64,000 nucleotides of DNA from Dolomedes plantarius (lineage: Eukaryota > Arthropoda > Arachnida > Araneae > Dolomedidae): the NCBI GenBank assembly GCA_907164885.2, contig OU015490.1, positions 212,950,844 to 213,014,843 on the forward strand, written 5' to 3'. Shown in pieces: positions 33,540 through 42,934 of this stretch. Every line of letters begins with the position of its first letter. Position 1 is the stretch's first letter. The notes beneath the pieces were generated by a model. It did not search any database and was not told the DNA's origin. It worked only from the letters and a program-made list of their open reading frames with translations. The translations under genes and the position numbers were made by a program.

Positions 33540-33833
33540 TGTCGCCAAACGAAAAGGAGCGAGCGAGCGTAAGTGTGGAGACGGGCCCCGACAGCGAGTG
33601 AGGAGAGAGTCGAGAAACGCAATGCAGAGCAGACGTGCTCTGGCAGACGTGCCATAAGTTTAATTCATTCTCTATTATAAATGTTAATGTATATGTTCGT
33701 CGGTTTCGTAATAAATGTAGTAGTTGTCTAAAAGAAAGTGGACTTATTGAGAAGAGTCAGAGTGAATTAATAGAACTGTTAACCACCCCCTTGCCATCCT
33801 TGACGGACGTTGTTGTTTTTCGGATTCTAATAC
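33540..33833 (+). repeat. 3' LTR of the gypsy element
   Basis: Begins TGTCGCCAAACG and ends CGGATTCTAATAC, 294 bases, followed by the GTGT duplication. It lacks the MITE present in the 5' LTR, giving the empty-site sequence. AATAAATG near 33710 is a possible polyadenylation signal. Confidence 0.92.
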
Positions 33834-33837
33834 GTGT

Positions 33838-34341
33838 CTAAATAAAAAATAAATTCAATTTATTTTTAACCACTTCCGACTGTCCGACCTTTTTCAGTTA
33901 AAAAAATAAGCCATATAAACATAATTAAAAGAAGTTTTGTGGGTTTGCTCTTGCATATTTATTCAAGTTCAGTCGATCGATTCCGAATTTCGTTTTTTTA
34001 TTAAGTATGTTTGGATGGAACTTATATCCCAGTTTTATAATTTCACTGTATCTTTTTTCAGACGGTTTATTTTTGCACAGTAATCTCTGGAACGTATCCC
34101 CCGTGCATAAAGAGAATCAGGTGTATGTATATTTGGCGTGAACGAGCACGATATTTTTCGCGAAAAAGGAACCATGCAAATATTTTCAGATTTCTAATGC
34201 AAACAATCTATTTAAATAGTCATATATTTAAATAGTATATTTAAATAGTGTGCATGGTTAACATTGTAACATCCATATAGAAAAAGCCTTCAAAAATAAA
34301 GTAACAAAAATTTTAAATTTATACATAAAATAGGAAATATT
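33838..34341. other. Non-coding spacer
   Basis: AT-rich sequence between the gypsy element and the pogo-type element. Nothing recognised apart from a short repeat of ATTTAAATAGT at about 34200-34250. Confidence 0.35.
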
Positions 34342-34343
34342 TA

Positions 34344-36115
34344 GGGTGGGTGTCCCTAATATTGCCCCTGTGCCTAATATCGCCTACTCGTGTTTCCAAA
34401 GTACAATTCACGCTATGTATGAGAAAATGCAGTAACTTCTTATTTCTGGGTTTGTAATAACAGCGGCACTAGCGACAACGCTCTTATCACTCACAGTGGA
34501 AACTATATGACGTCTGAAGTTGTTTTGGCTATTGTATTCGGAATTTTTGGCTCCAAAGAATCAGAATCCAGTGAATGACCAGGTAGGTGCATTCAAATTC
34601 TAATTTGTCTTATACCATTTGAAAGGTCATTAAACAGAAAATACAGAGGTGCTATTATTTTAGAAAAAAATCTGCGTTTTAAACTTCGTTCTTAGCATGT
34701 TTGTGTTGACTGTGTTGTGTTTTTAATATCGCCTACCAAGTTGATCCTAATATCACTTACCAGGCGAAATTTGGAACAACTACTTTAATTAAAAACTAAG
34801 TATTGCATTCTTATTTCTTTTTAAATTTTAGTTATTTCATTACACGTTCCGTTCTTTTTTGTTGGAGGCCTCTTATATAAGATACCAAAGGAATTTAAAA
34901 ATAGACAGACATGTAGTACGTCGAGTCTGGAGGTCGTATGTCAGGCAGTTCTGAAAAAAGAAATGGGAACGTTAAAGGCTTCTAAACAGCTTGGTGTTCG
35001 AAGATCTACGATTCGTGAGTACATTAAAAAAAGATGTGAATAAGAAAAATGATGGAACTGCGGTGGCTAGAATAATGGTGAGAAAGAAAATTTGGAGAAA
35101 ACCTATACTGGAGGATGATTTGGAAAAGGAGCTAGTTAACTACTGTAAGGAAATGGAATCCAATTTGTTTGGTGTGACTCGAATCGATGTTAAGCAGATG
35201 GCCTACCAACTTGCCTTGAGGAACAATCTTCCCCACCCCTTCTCTGAAAAAACAAACTCAGCTGGTCGAAAGTGACTGAATTCGTTTTTGAAAAGGAATG
35301 CTTCTCATTTGACAATCAGAACTCCAAAGTCATTGTCAAGAGCCAGAATCCTACGGTTCACTGAAGAAAACGTGAAATCTTTCTTCACATTTCTTAAAGC
35401 AGAACTTGAGAAAATTAAATTCCACCATACCAGAACCTCTAATGTAAACGAAACAGGCATTACAACTGTCCAAAGTAAAAAGGATTAAGGAGTTTCCTCT
35501 AAAGGGAAATCATCTGTATACAAAGTGTCATCGGCAGAGAGGAGGAAGCTGTGGTCAGGAGTGGCTCATGAGTACCTCCTGCTTTGAATGGAATTACAAA
35601 TATTGTGATGAAGCCAGTGGAGAGCACAGGAAATATAAATGTTCCTTCTGATTGAATGATTAAGTGGCCAACATAGGTTTTAATTATTGGCATTACTTCT
35701 GTTTAACTTTTTCCACAATAGATTTTCTGTTCTTTGTTCTGTTTTTTATTGGAGTTTTTCTTCTTCTCTTTTTTCCTCTCCCACCCCCTCTCATAGAACT
35801 CCAGCATTCAATCTTGCTCAGAAGGACTTTGGTAGCAACGCCTTTTAACAGGTGCTCCTAATTTCGCTTGGTAGGCGGTAATAGGAACAGAGGTAGGCGA
35901 TATTAGGGAACGCTCTGGGTTTCACTGGAAAATTCAATTTTTCCAATTCAGCTATATAACTTAAAATGGCACTGGTTTTGCAGCTGATTGATCTCAGGAT
36001 ACCAAAGGAAATAATTCTTAGTGATGCTCTTTCAGTTTCCAGCCTAATCAGAAACTAAAAAATGGATGAAATGTCGAAAACAAGTTAGATTAGTCGGTAT
36101 TTGGGACACCTACCC
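34344..36115 (+). mobile_element. Pogo/Tigger-type element, internally deleted
   Basis: TA at 34342-34343 and 36116-36117. Ends GGGTGGGTGTCCCTAATATT (left) and GGGTAGGTGTCCCAAATACC (right, complement). A subterminal motif CTAATATCGCCTAC is repeated near both ends (about 34375, 34725, 34748; complemented about 35866 and 35905). 1,772 bases. Inside is a transposase with both termini but little of the DDE core. Confidence 0.88.
34878..35662 (+). pseudogene. Pogo/Tigger-like transposase, core deleted
   Basis: Frames read, in order: AVLKKEMGTLKASKQLGVRR and STIREYIKK (Psq-type helix-turn-helix, first DNA-binding motif); EDDLEKELVNYCKEMESNLF and TRIDVKQMAYQLA (CENP-B-type second DNA-binding domain); FLKRNASHLTIRTPKSLSRA; and NVNETGITTVQ. 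In this family the last motif normally carries the first catalytic Asp (NVDETG); here it is Asn. After KVSSAERRKLW the sequence jumps to a Cys-rich tail, SCFEWNYKYCDEASGEHRK, resembling the C-terminal zinc motif, so most of the DDE core is gone. Stops and shifts occur at about 35040, 35273 and 35486. Confidence 0.75.
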
Positions 36116-36117
36116 TA

Positions 36118-36685
36118 ATAAAATTTCATTTTAAAAGTGTGTAATGTAAACACTAATCAGATGTCTCTTAGTTGATGAATGTCATTGTCGAAAATAAAGC
36201 TTAGTTACATCCCGCATGGTGATTCATCTTGTAGAAAACTCGCTGGATGTTAGGAAACTTAGAGCAGGTTTTAGAAGAAGCCAGCTATAGAGTCTTATCT
36301 GACACACTAGAAAAACTATTTTCTTGCTATCAAGTTTTGCATGTATCACTCCCTTATGTCTTAATATTTCAGTGTTTTGTTCTTTATTGTTATTTCATAT
36401 TTTTTAGTCTTAGATCTCTTTAATGTTAACGACTTTATTTCAAAGGTTTTAAAATTATCTCCTAAAAACTTCCAAACTGTCCTAAACACTTAGTGAAAAC
36501 ATCCTTCTCTAAAAACTTTCTTTTAACGAAAACGATATATAATAATTCCAGGCTACCTCGCACTTGAGGGAAATTATACAAGAATAAACTTTTTAATTTC
36601 CCCTCTGTAAAATCCAGAATAAAACCATCTCTTAGGGAGCGTGCTACAATATTCTTATATATAGCCTGTATCAAAATATGTTAGG
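36118..36685. other. Non-coding, nothing recognised
   Basis: AT-rich stretch after the pogo element. The open frame at 36462-36674 (minus) has no motif. Confidence 0.35.
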
Positions 36686-36939
36686 TTATATAATAACTTA
36701 AGTTTAAAGCAAAATAATCTGATGAACTGGCTAAGGCAGGATGTCTGATGTCACAGTATTTGTCTCTAAGTAAAGTCGAAGTATATAGAATGAAATGGTC
36801 CCTCCTGCTTAATAATCTTCAAACTACAAAGAGGTAAGACTGAAATGAATTTTGATGTCAGTTTGAGGATAATTTAAAACAAGTACGGTTTTAAAAATAA
36901 ATGGAGTTATGTAAGCAGTAGTTATATTAGTAATAGTAA

Positions 36940-37585
36940 GGCTGCTTTACAATCTGTAGGGTCAACTTAGACCTCTGTCCTCTGTTGTTCTTGATTGTCG
37001 GAGGCTGTTGCAAAACTTATCTGTCAGTAAGAGGGTCATTGTTTTAGAGTGATCCCTGGTCACTGTGGTGTTCATGGCAATGAAATCGCTGACTATCTGG
37101 CCAAAAAAGGTGCTTTGATCTTGCAGACATCTCCTTCCAGTGTCCCTTACAGTACTGTAAAGCGTATAATCAAAAACACGGTGAGAGAGGAGTTCAAAAA
37201 TTAGTCTCGTCGTTAGAACTTCTCAAAATCCTTGAAGAGAATAAAATATTTGGTGTATCTAAATGGACCAGGCATGAAATGATGGCCGAGTTTAGATTAG
37301 CTATTGGTAATGACTGTCTCCTGGAACATTTATACACCGCTTCAACATTGTAGTTCAACATCTAATCCTTTCTGCCAACTCTGTGACTTGGGACGGGTCA
37401 TGAACTGTGAACATTTGTTTAAATGCCGTGCACTGACTAAACGTTCTCTTGTGGACCGTTACTGGGAGGCCAGGGGACTTTTGGATTCATAGACTATTTC
37501 CTGAGCTTTTTCCGTCTTTTGTGTTTCTTGTGTTGTACTGTTTTTTAGGCTGTAGTTGATTTTAATCTGTGCCACTGGAAATAAA
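36940..37585 (+). mobile_element. 5'-truncated LINE with 16 bp target duplication
   Basis: Flanked by identical ATATTAGTAATAGTAA at 36924-36939 and 37586-37601. It contains the RNase H and C-terminal end of a jockey/I-type non-LTR element and ends GGAAATAAA just before the second duplication. Length, 5' truncation and long duplication are typical of target-primed reverse transcription. Confidence 0.88.
36945..37492 (+). pseudogene. LINE ORF2 C-terminus (RNase H, Cys-rich tail)
   Basis: Broken frames give RVIPGHCGVHGNEIADYLAK (the RNase H H-x-G-x-x-GNExAD signature) followed by KKGALILQTSPSSVPYSTVK, then KWTRHEMMAEFRLA in another frame. The C-terminal motif CQLCDLGRVMNCEHLFKC (CX2C...H...C) follows, as at the end of many jockey/I-group polyproteins. 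Several stops and shifts (for example at about 36990, 37200 and 37350) show decay. RT and endonuclease are absent because the copy is 5'-truncated. Confidence 0.8.
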
Positions 37586-37945
37586 ATATTAGTAATAGTA
37601 ATAGCAAGAAATGACAAACTTTCTTAACTCGACGTTAAGTATTCCTCTGACATTCAGAGTCTATTTGATGATCTGTAACAAGAGCGAGAGCTGGGTTTTA
37701 TAACTTTACATTTGAAGGTTTTTATTTTCAATATTCCTTTATGTGTTACTGCATGTAAACCATACTTGGATATATTTAAAGCAAAATAAGATGATCAACT
37801 GGTAAGGCAGACTCGCTGATGTTACAGCCTTTGCCGCTAAGTACACTTGAAATAGAATTAACTGGTCCATATAGAATATTAATGTTAAAACTACAGATAG
37901 GTAAGACAGAAATGAATTTTGAAGTAATATTAGGGAATAAATTTT

Positions 37946-39850
37946 GAGTCCAAGATTCTTACTTGAAACTGTTGAAATCACTTGTTTAAAAGTATCCAAT
38001 GAAATTTCTAGCTTTCAGGCTTAACTGCTTCATATTTGTTTGGATAGAAAAACTTTCTGCACTCTTTGTGAAGAGGAAAGCATAACTCTAAGAACTTGTC
38101 CTGAAATCATAGGGTATATAACTCTTTATACAGTAAATTGTGTGTTTAAAGATGCTCTAACTATTTCAGACATTTATTGATCAGCTTGGGGACTGATAGT
38201 TTTGAGGTCAGCGGAAGGCTTAGGATTTAAAAAAAAAATCAAGGTAAATCTAGAAACGTTTTGTATAAATAATAACCAGTAATCATATCATGTTAAGGTA
38301 CATGTTTAGTCAAAAATTGGAAAAAAAGTAGAGATTTGCAGTATAAAACAATTTATTGCTTTGTAAATAAACTGTTTGCATGTGAACTTTACGCGATCAT
38401 TCTTACAGCAGTTTTTCTTGGTTTAATTGAAATATTATTAACAATTTATTTTCATTACAATAGTTATGTTGTTTGTTTTACGCTTTCACTGAAACATATA
38501 AAAAATTATTTTCTACCATCGCGCTATTTTTAATCTTGTTGTTGAGATATCACATTACTGCTAAATTGAAAACTAATAAAGAATGAGCTTAACTAATTAA
38601 ATTTCGCATTTTTTACCTGGTAAACAGAATTTCCAACAATCTTCATGTTTATTCCGTAGCGGTAATCCCGAGTTTAGAGGATTAAAAAGTGCTTCCTCAT
38701 CACAACAAGGAAAATTAAATTCTCTCACAGTATATTAAAAATGAATAAATGGAAACGAAATTAATTATTTTCCATTCAGGTGGACTGGGAAAGGATTTGC
38801 AAACAATACTGAAGTTGAAAAAAAAACATTCAATGCGTAGCGTCTAATTAAAAATGGATCTAAATGTTGCATAGATAAATGAATGTTATTTAAAGACTTA
38901 TAATTGGGAATGAGATGAAATTTATCTGCTAAAGATCAGGATTCATGACTACAAATTAAACATTTTTTGGCCCATGAAATTACTTCAAATTCAGTTTTGA
39001 AAAGTTTAGATATTTTTTGCTTATTTGCATTACATTTCTTACAGATAAGTAATGAAGGCATCAGTGGAATCCTAAACAAAGAGATTAATTTTCTTGCATC
39101 TATTAACTGTCTAATAAATCTTTTTGCTGTGTAATAAGATGTAAAGACCTTTATTATTAATTTTTATCTATGATTATATAGTTTAAGTTTTTATTTGCTT
39201 CAAGTTCGACGGTATAAAAATAATTTAAAATTAATAATCATAAGTAAGACTTTTCGTAAACATATCTAGAAAATATCTAATTAAAATTTTATTTAAATTA
39301 AAATGTTTTCGCTTAGGAGATCGCTCATGATGTTATTTAATTAAGATTCTCACTTGAAATTTCAAAAACTCGGTCGTCGTTCATATAGCGATATCATTTT
39401 CCAGTCAGTTTATTGATATTATTAACGTTGCTTTTTTGTTCCGAATTGGGACAAACAAATTTAATTCTTTCCAGTCTTTAAACACCCCATACCTCAAAAT
39501 CCCAATACTGTACTTCGTAAACTTAAATACTATGAAAATAAAATTTCATAGATATTTCACAAATTAAACAAATCTTTGTTTATGAGCTGAATTCAAGTAA
39601 ATTTAATCATTAACAAACCGTATTTAGATAGATAAATTTCACATAGTTCTTAATGCTTAAATTTTTAATAACTTCACTCATAGTAACTTACTAAATAAAC
39701 GCATTACAAAATCTAAATGTATATTGTATAGTTGTATATGATACAGTTCCTAGATTTCAGAACTTTCGAAACATTGCGGACTGCAGCAAAATATTGTGGA
39801 TATTTACTAATAATATTCTGTACTTATTGAGAGGCATTTTCATTTCTAAC
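37946..39850. other. Long AT-rich stretch, no gene seen
   Basis: About 1.9 kb without a recognised coding region, inverted repeat or element ends. Short open frames (for example 38336-38533) are hydrophobic by composition only. Confidence 0.4.
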
Positions 39851-39992
39851 TTGGCTCGAGGTAGCCTAGTGCTAGCGCGTCGGCTTTCAGTGCTCAGGGT
39901 GCTCGGATGGTATCCCGAAAAGCGCCATTAAATATCTCCGTGTCTAGGCCGGATATAGGCTCGTTAAATCCGTTGACCGGAAAGTCCCTGTA

Positions 39993-41288
39993 AAGAGGCT
40001 GTTCGCACATTTTTTAGACGATTTTTGTAAGCGGTAATAAAAAAGCGTTTGCTGCAAAAGAAATAATTGCAATTGTACTATGTTTTTAAAAGTCAAAATT
40101 ATCTTCTGCGGCTTGAAAGTTTTGCTTTTATTCAAAATGGCGTTTTTAACAGAACAGTGGTTCGAAGGCTACATTTATGCTCTTTACGAAGAGAAATATG
40201 CATACTCCGTTATCAAAAAACGATGTGAGAGTCATGGTTTTGTGATATCTAAAGCGTCGATAGGTAATATCGTCAAGAAGAAAGGAAAAAAACGTCAAAT
40301 TGGAGCCTCAAGTGGGACAAAAATTCCAAACAAGTATCCAAGGAAAAAACGGACATTTTCGACTATTGCAAAGGTACGTTGTTTAATGTTAGAATAAAAT
40401 CCCCCTAGTCAAAGGACAGTTGCAAAATCCTTAAAATGCTCGGTGTCTACTGTAAACAAAATGATAAACGTTGATTTAAATCTTAAGTGAAAAAACGCAA
40501 TGTGCATCGTCTTCTTCCAAATCATATCGCTTAACGCAGGACACGCTGCAGAATTCTATATGAGAAACACTTATCCAAAGAAAAATGGAAAATAATTGTC
40601 ACAATAGATGAATCATGGGTGTATTTAAATGATTGCAACAAAAAAAGAGCCATTTATTATCATAAAAGGGGAAAAAAAATTTAAGTACATGGTTCAAAGA
40701 ATCGAAAGAAAGTTTTTCTAAAGGATTCATGATTGTTGCTGGTTTTTCTTATAATGGCAAGTTAAAAATAAAGAGAGTGGAAAAAAATGTCAAGATTAAC
40801 TCCAAATACTATCAGGAACATATTTTATCGCCATTTTTTCTGAATGAAATACCATCGCTTTACCCACAGTGCCATCAATCTGTGAGACTCCATCAGCACA
40901 AAGCTAGCAGTCACACATCAAAATCCACTGTAAATTTCCTAAAAGAAATGGAACGAAAAACTTGTATCAAGGCCATACCCTTCACTGATATCCCTACTAA
41001 ATCTCCCGATGTATCACCTATCGATTTTTGTGCTTTCGGTCTTTTAAAATCCGCATTATCCAAACGTCTTCCGAAAACCCTTACAGGACTCTGGAAAACT
41101 GTTAGGAGGAATGGGATAGAATACCTCTTCTGACACTTCAAAAGGCATTATTATCCTGGAAATTACGGTGTCGAAAGATAGTTCAGAATAAGGGATTTCA
41201 AATAGAACATTTAAAACACAAGAATTTTATGTAATTTAGTTTTGTGAATACAATATACATCGTCTAAAAAATGTGTGAATAGCCTCTG
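39993..41288 (+). mobile_element. Full-length mariner (copy 2) inside a SINE
   Basis: TA at 39991-39992 and 41289-41290. Inverted ends of about 30 bases: left AAGAGGCTGTTCGCACATTT, right (complement) CAGAGGCTATTCACACATTT, both running on into TTTTAGACGAT. 1,296 bases, the same family as 23804-25955. It gives the uninterrupted sequence for the site occupied by the solo LTR in copy 1. Confidence 0.92.
40137..41230 (+). pseudogene. Mariner transposase (copy 2), frameshifted; catalytic Asp lost
   Basis: ATG at 40137 opens MAFLTEQWFEGYIYALYEEK, then ESHGFVISKASIGNIVKKKG (helix-turn-helix region). A TAA in place of a sense codon occurs at about 40394, followed by PPSQRTVAKSLKCSVSTVNK in the same frame. 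Further shifts follow at about 40485 and 40680. The first catalytic Asp motif (TIDESWVYL) is still readable. The open frame from 40729 gives SVRLHQHKASSHTS, with His where the second catalytic Asp is expected, and KSPDVSPIDFCAFGLLK with the third. Copy 1 has Val at the same codon. Confidence 0.85.
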
Positions 41289-41490
41289 TATGAAGCCAGA
41301 CATGAGGGGAGAGGGTAAGACCCAACCAGATGCTGCCCCTGGGGTTGCCCGGTCAAAATTGCGATGACCCCTGGATAAATTGGACTCCGACTCTTGTGGT
41401 GCCATTATAAACCGGAACCGCAACCCTCTGCCAGGTCGCCTATATGTACCTGGTGTAGAAAAAATAAGGCCAGGAAAAAAAATAAGGCCA

Positions 41491-41706
41491 TTAGAAACAA
41501 CAACAACTTTTCTAAATATTTTATTACTTAATATTATGCAGTGCCCCACATATTTGTAAAGTAAATGTTACACATATATTGATGGAAATAAATTGATATT
41601 AGAAACAACAACAACTTTTCTAAATATTTTATTACTTAATATTATGCACTGTTCCACATATTCCTAAAGTAAATGTTACACATATATTGATGGAAATAAA
41701 TTGATA
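41491..41706 (+). repeat. 108 bp tandem duplication including the SINE tail
   Basis: Two near-identical units (41491-41598 and 41599-41706), each beginning TTAGAAACAACAACAAC and ending GGAAATAAATTGATA. The SINE tail is thus duplicated together with about 90 bases of flank. A fragment ATTACTTAATATTATGCACT recurs at about 42695. Confidence 0.9.
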
Positions 41707-41712
41707 GTGCTG

Positions 41713-42495
41713 TTTTGTTAATGGGGTAATAGATATTATAGTCTTGCTCTCCAGGTTTTATAGGCAGAGAGAAGAAATTACTTTTCTAGGTTTCTCTAAA
41801 ATGTAGTTAACCTCATATATTGTAAAATTGTTTGAATGTTTTCCGTAGACAAATATTACGCTATTCGGATTGTCTATATTGGTCTGTTAAGGACACATAG
41901 ACAATTTAAATTAGTAATTAATGTAATGTAATTGGGTGTAAAGTAAACGTAACGATAAGCCTTTTGGGTGCATTACAACCATTTATACGCTTGCTGTTTA
42001 CCATGATCATTGATTGTATGCGGGAATCTTAGTTTTTGTACCGGAAATTTTAGCATCAAATTTTCAGCTAAAATAAATTTCTTAGAAGATTTTAGTATGT
42101 GTCAGATGAATTTCTTAGAATTATGTTGCATAAACGTATTCTTCGATTAAATGTGTCGTCCCACGTCAAATAATGATTTTAGAAAATGTCTAATAACACT
42201 AGTCAACAGCCATTTTGTATCTGATTTCTAATAAACATGTTTTTATGGATTTTTGCATGTAGGATCTTAATTTTCTATCAGAAATTTTCTATCACGCAAG
42301 GGTTTTACAAAAATTTAGAATGTAATTTTACATACATGATAAAATACGTGGTGAAATGTAAATTAAAATTAACATTTTGTATTCAAATAATGGTTAAATG
42401 AATGACTATGTTGATTAAAAACTTTATTTGGTTTATTTTCTGCTGTAAAAGTAAGCATCAAAACATTCACCAGAGGGCAGTGTTGTGGTGGGAGA
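41713..42495. other. AT-rich with satellite-like fragments
   Basis: No gene. Around 42060-42140 is a single diverged unit resembling the ~174 bp satellite (AAATTTCTTAGAAGATTTTA, GAATTATGTTGCATAAACG). Confidence 0.4.
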
Positions 42496-42498
42496 AAG

Positions 42499-42681
42499 TT
42501 GTGTGAACTCTGTCCCACCACCACCGCGCACCAAGTTGCGAAAGCTAGACTGAAAGCAATGTTTTTGCTCAATGGAAACACAATACCATTAGTATATTTG
42601 GTTCATGGAGTGACCGTGAAGGAAATTTATGAAAATACAGCTATGCTGGTGGCGGCAGTCAAATATAAAGTTCATGGGTGA
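42499..42681 (+). pseudogene. Fragment of an unidentified repeat-encoded protein
   Basis: The frame reads NGNTIPLVYLVHGVTVKEIY and ENTAMLVAAVKYKVHG before a stop. It resembles, from memory only, a conserved arthropod protein carried by repeats and annotated as uncharacterised. The residue pattern is more protein-like than neighbouring chance frames, but I cannot name the family or its function. No TE ends were found around it. It could be chance. Confidence 0.25.
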
Positions 42682-42934
42682 TAGATTTGCTTCGATTACT
42701 TAATATTATGCACTGCTAGTATTATGCTAGTTTCGTGCTCGTATTAGTTCACAGTTTTTTGTTAAGTAATAAAGAAAACATTTTTCTGATGAATATTATT
42801 TTTTGTTTATATTCAAAATGGTCAATTTTTGCCAAATATTTCACTACTGACTTTAAGTAACTGTTGTGTATCTAATAAATGTGATGTGATAGACATAATA
42901 TTATTTTTCCACCGGATTCATCACCCAAAAATTT

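Larger units (their letters stand above)
27578..33833 (+). mobile_element. Ty3/gypsy LTR retrotransposon, full length but inactivated
   Basis: Bounded by GTGT target duplications (27574-27577 and 33834-33837). The two LTRs are each exactly 294 bases once the MITE and its TAA duplication are removed from the 5' copy; by eye they differ at about six positions, so insertion is fairly recent. Internal order is gag, zinc knuckles, protease, RT, RNase H, integrase, the gypsy order. Gag to RT lies in one frame with two TGA stops. A small shift near 31760 separates the RNase H/integrase part. Confidence 0.92.
36686..37945 (+). repeat. Pair of ~180 bp repeats flanking the LINE
   Basis: Bases about 36690-36885 recur at 37765-37945 (TTTAAAGCAAAATAA, AAGGCAG, CTGATGT, GGTCC, AACTACA, GGTAAGAC, GAAATGAATTTTGA). 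The repeats are direct and about 1.07 kb apart, or about 0.4 kb if the LINE insertion and one target duplication are removed. Confidence 0.65.
39855..41512 (+). mobile_element. tRNA-headed SINE split by a mariner
   Basis: Left part 39855-39992: head GAGGTAGCCTAGTGCTAGCG (box-A-like) and GCTCGGATGGTATCCC (box-B-like). Right part 41291-41512: body with GGACTCCGACTCTTGTGGTG, matching GGACTCCGATCCTTTTGGTG of the SINE at 441, and an (AAC)n tail. The two parts join across the TA target of the mariner at 39993-41288. Confidence 0.72.
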
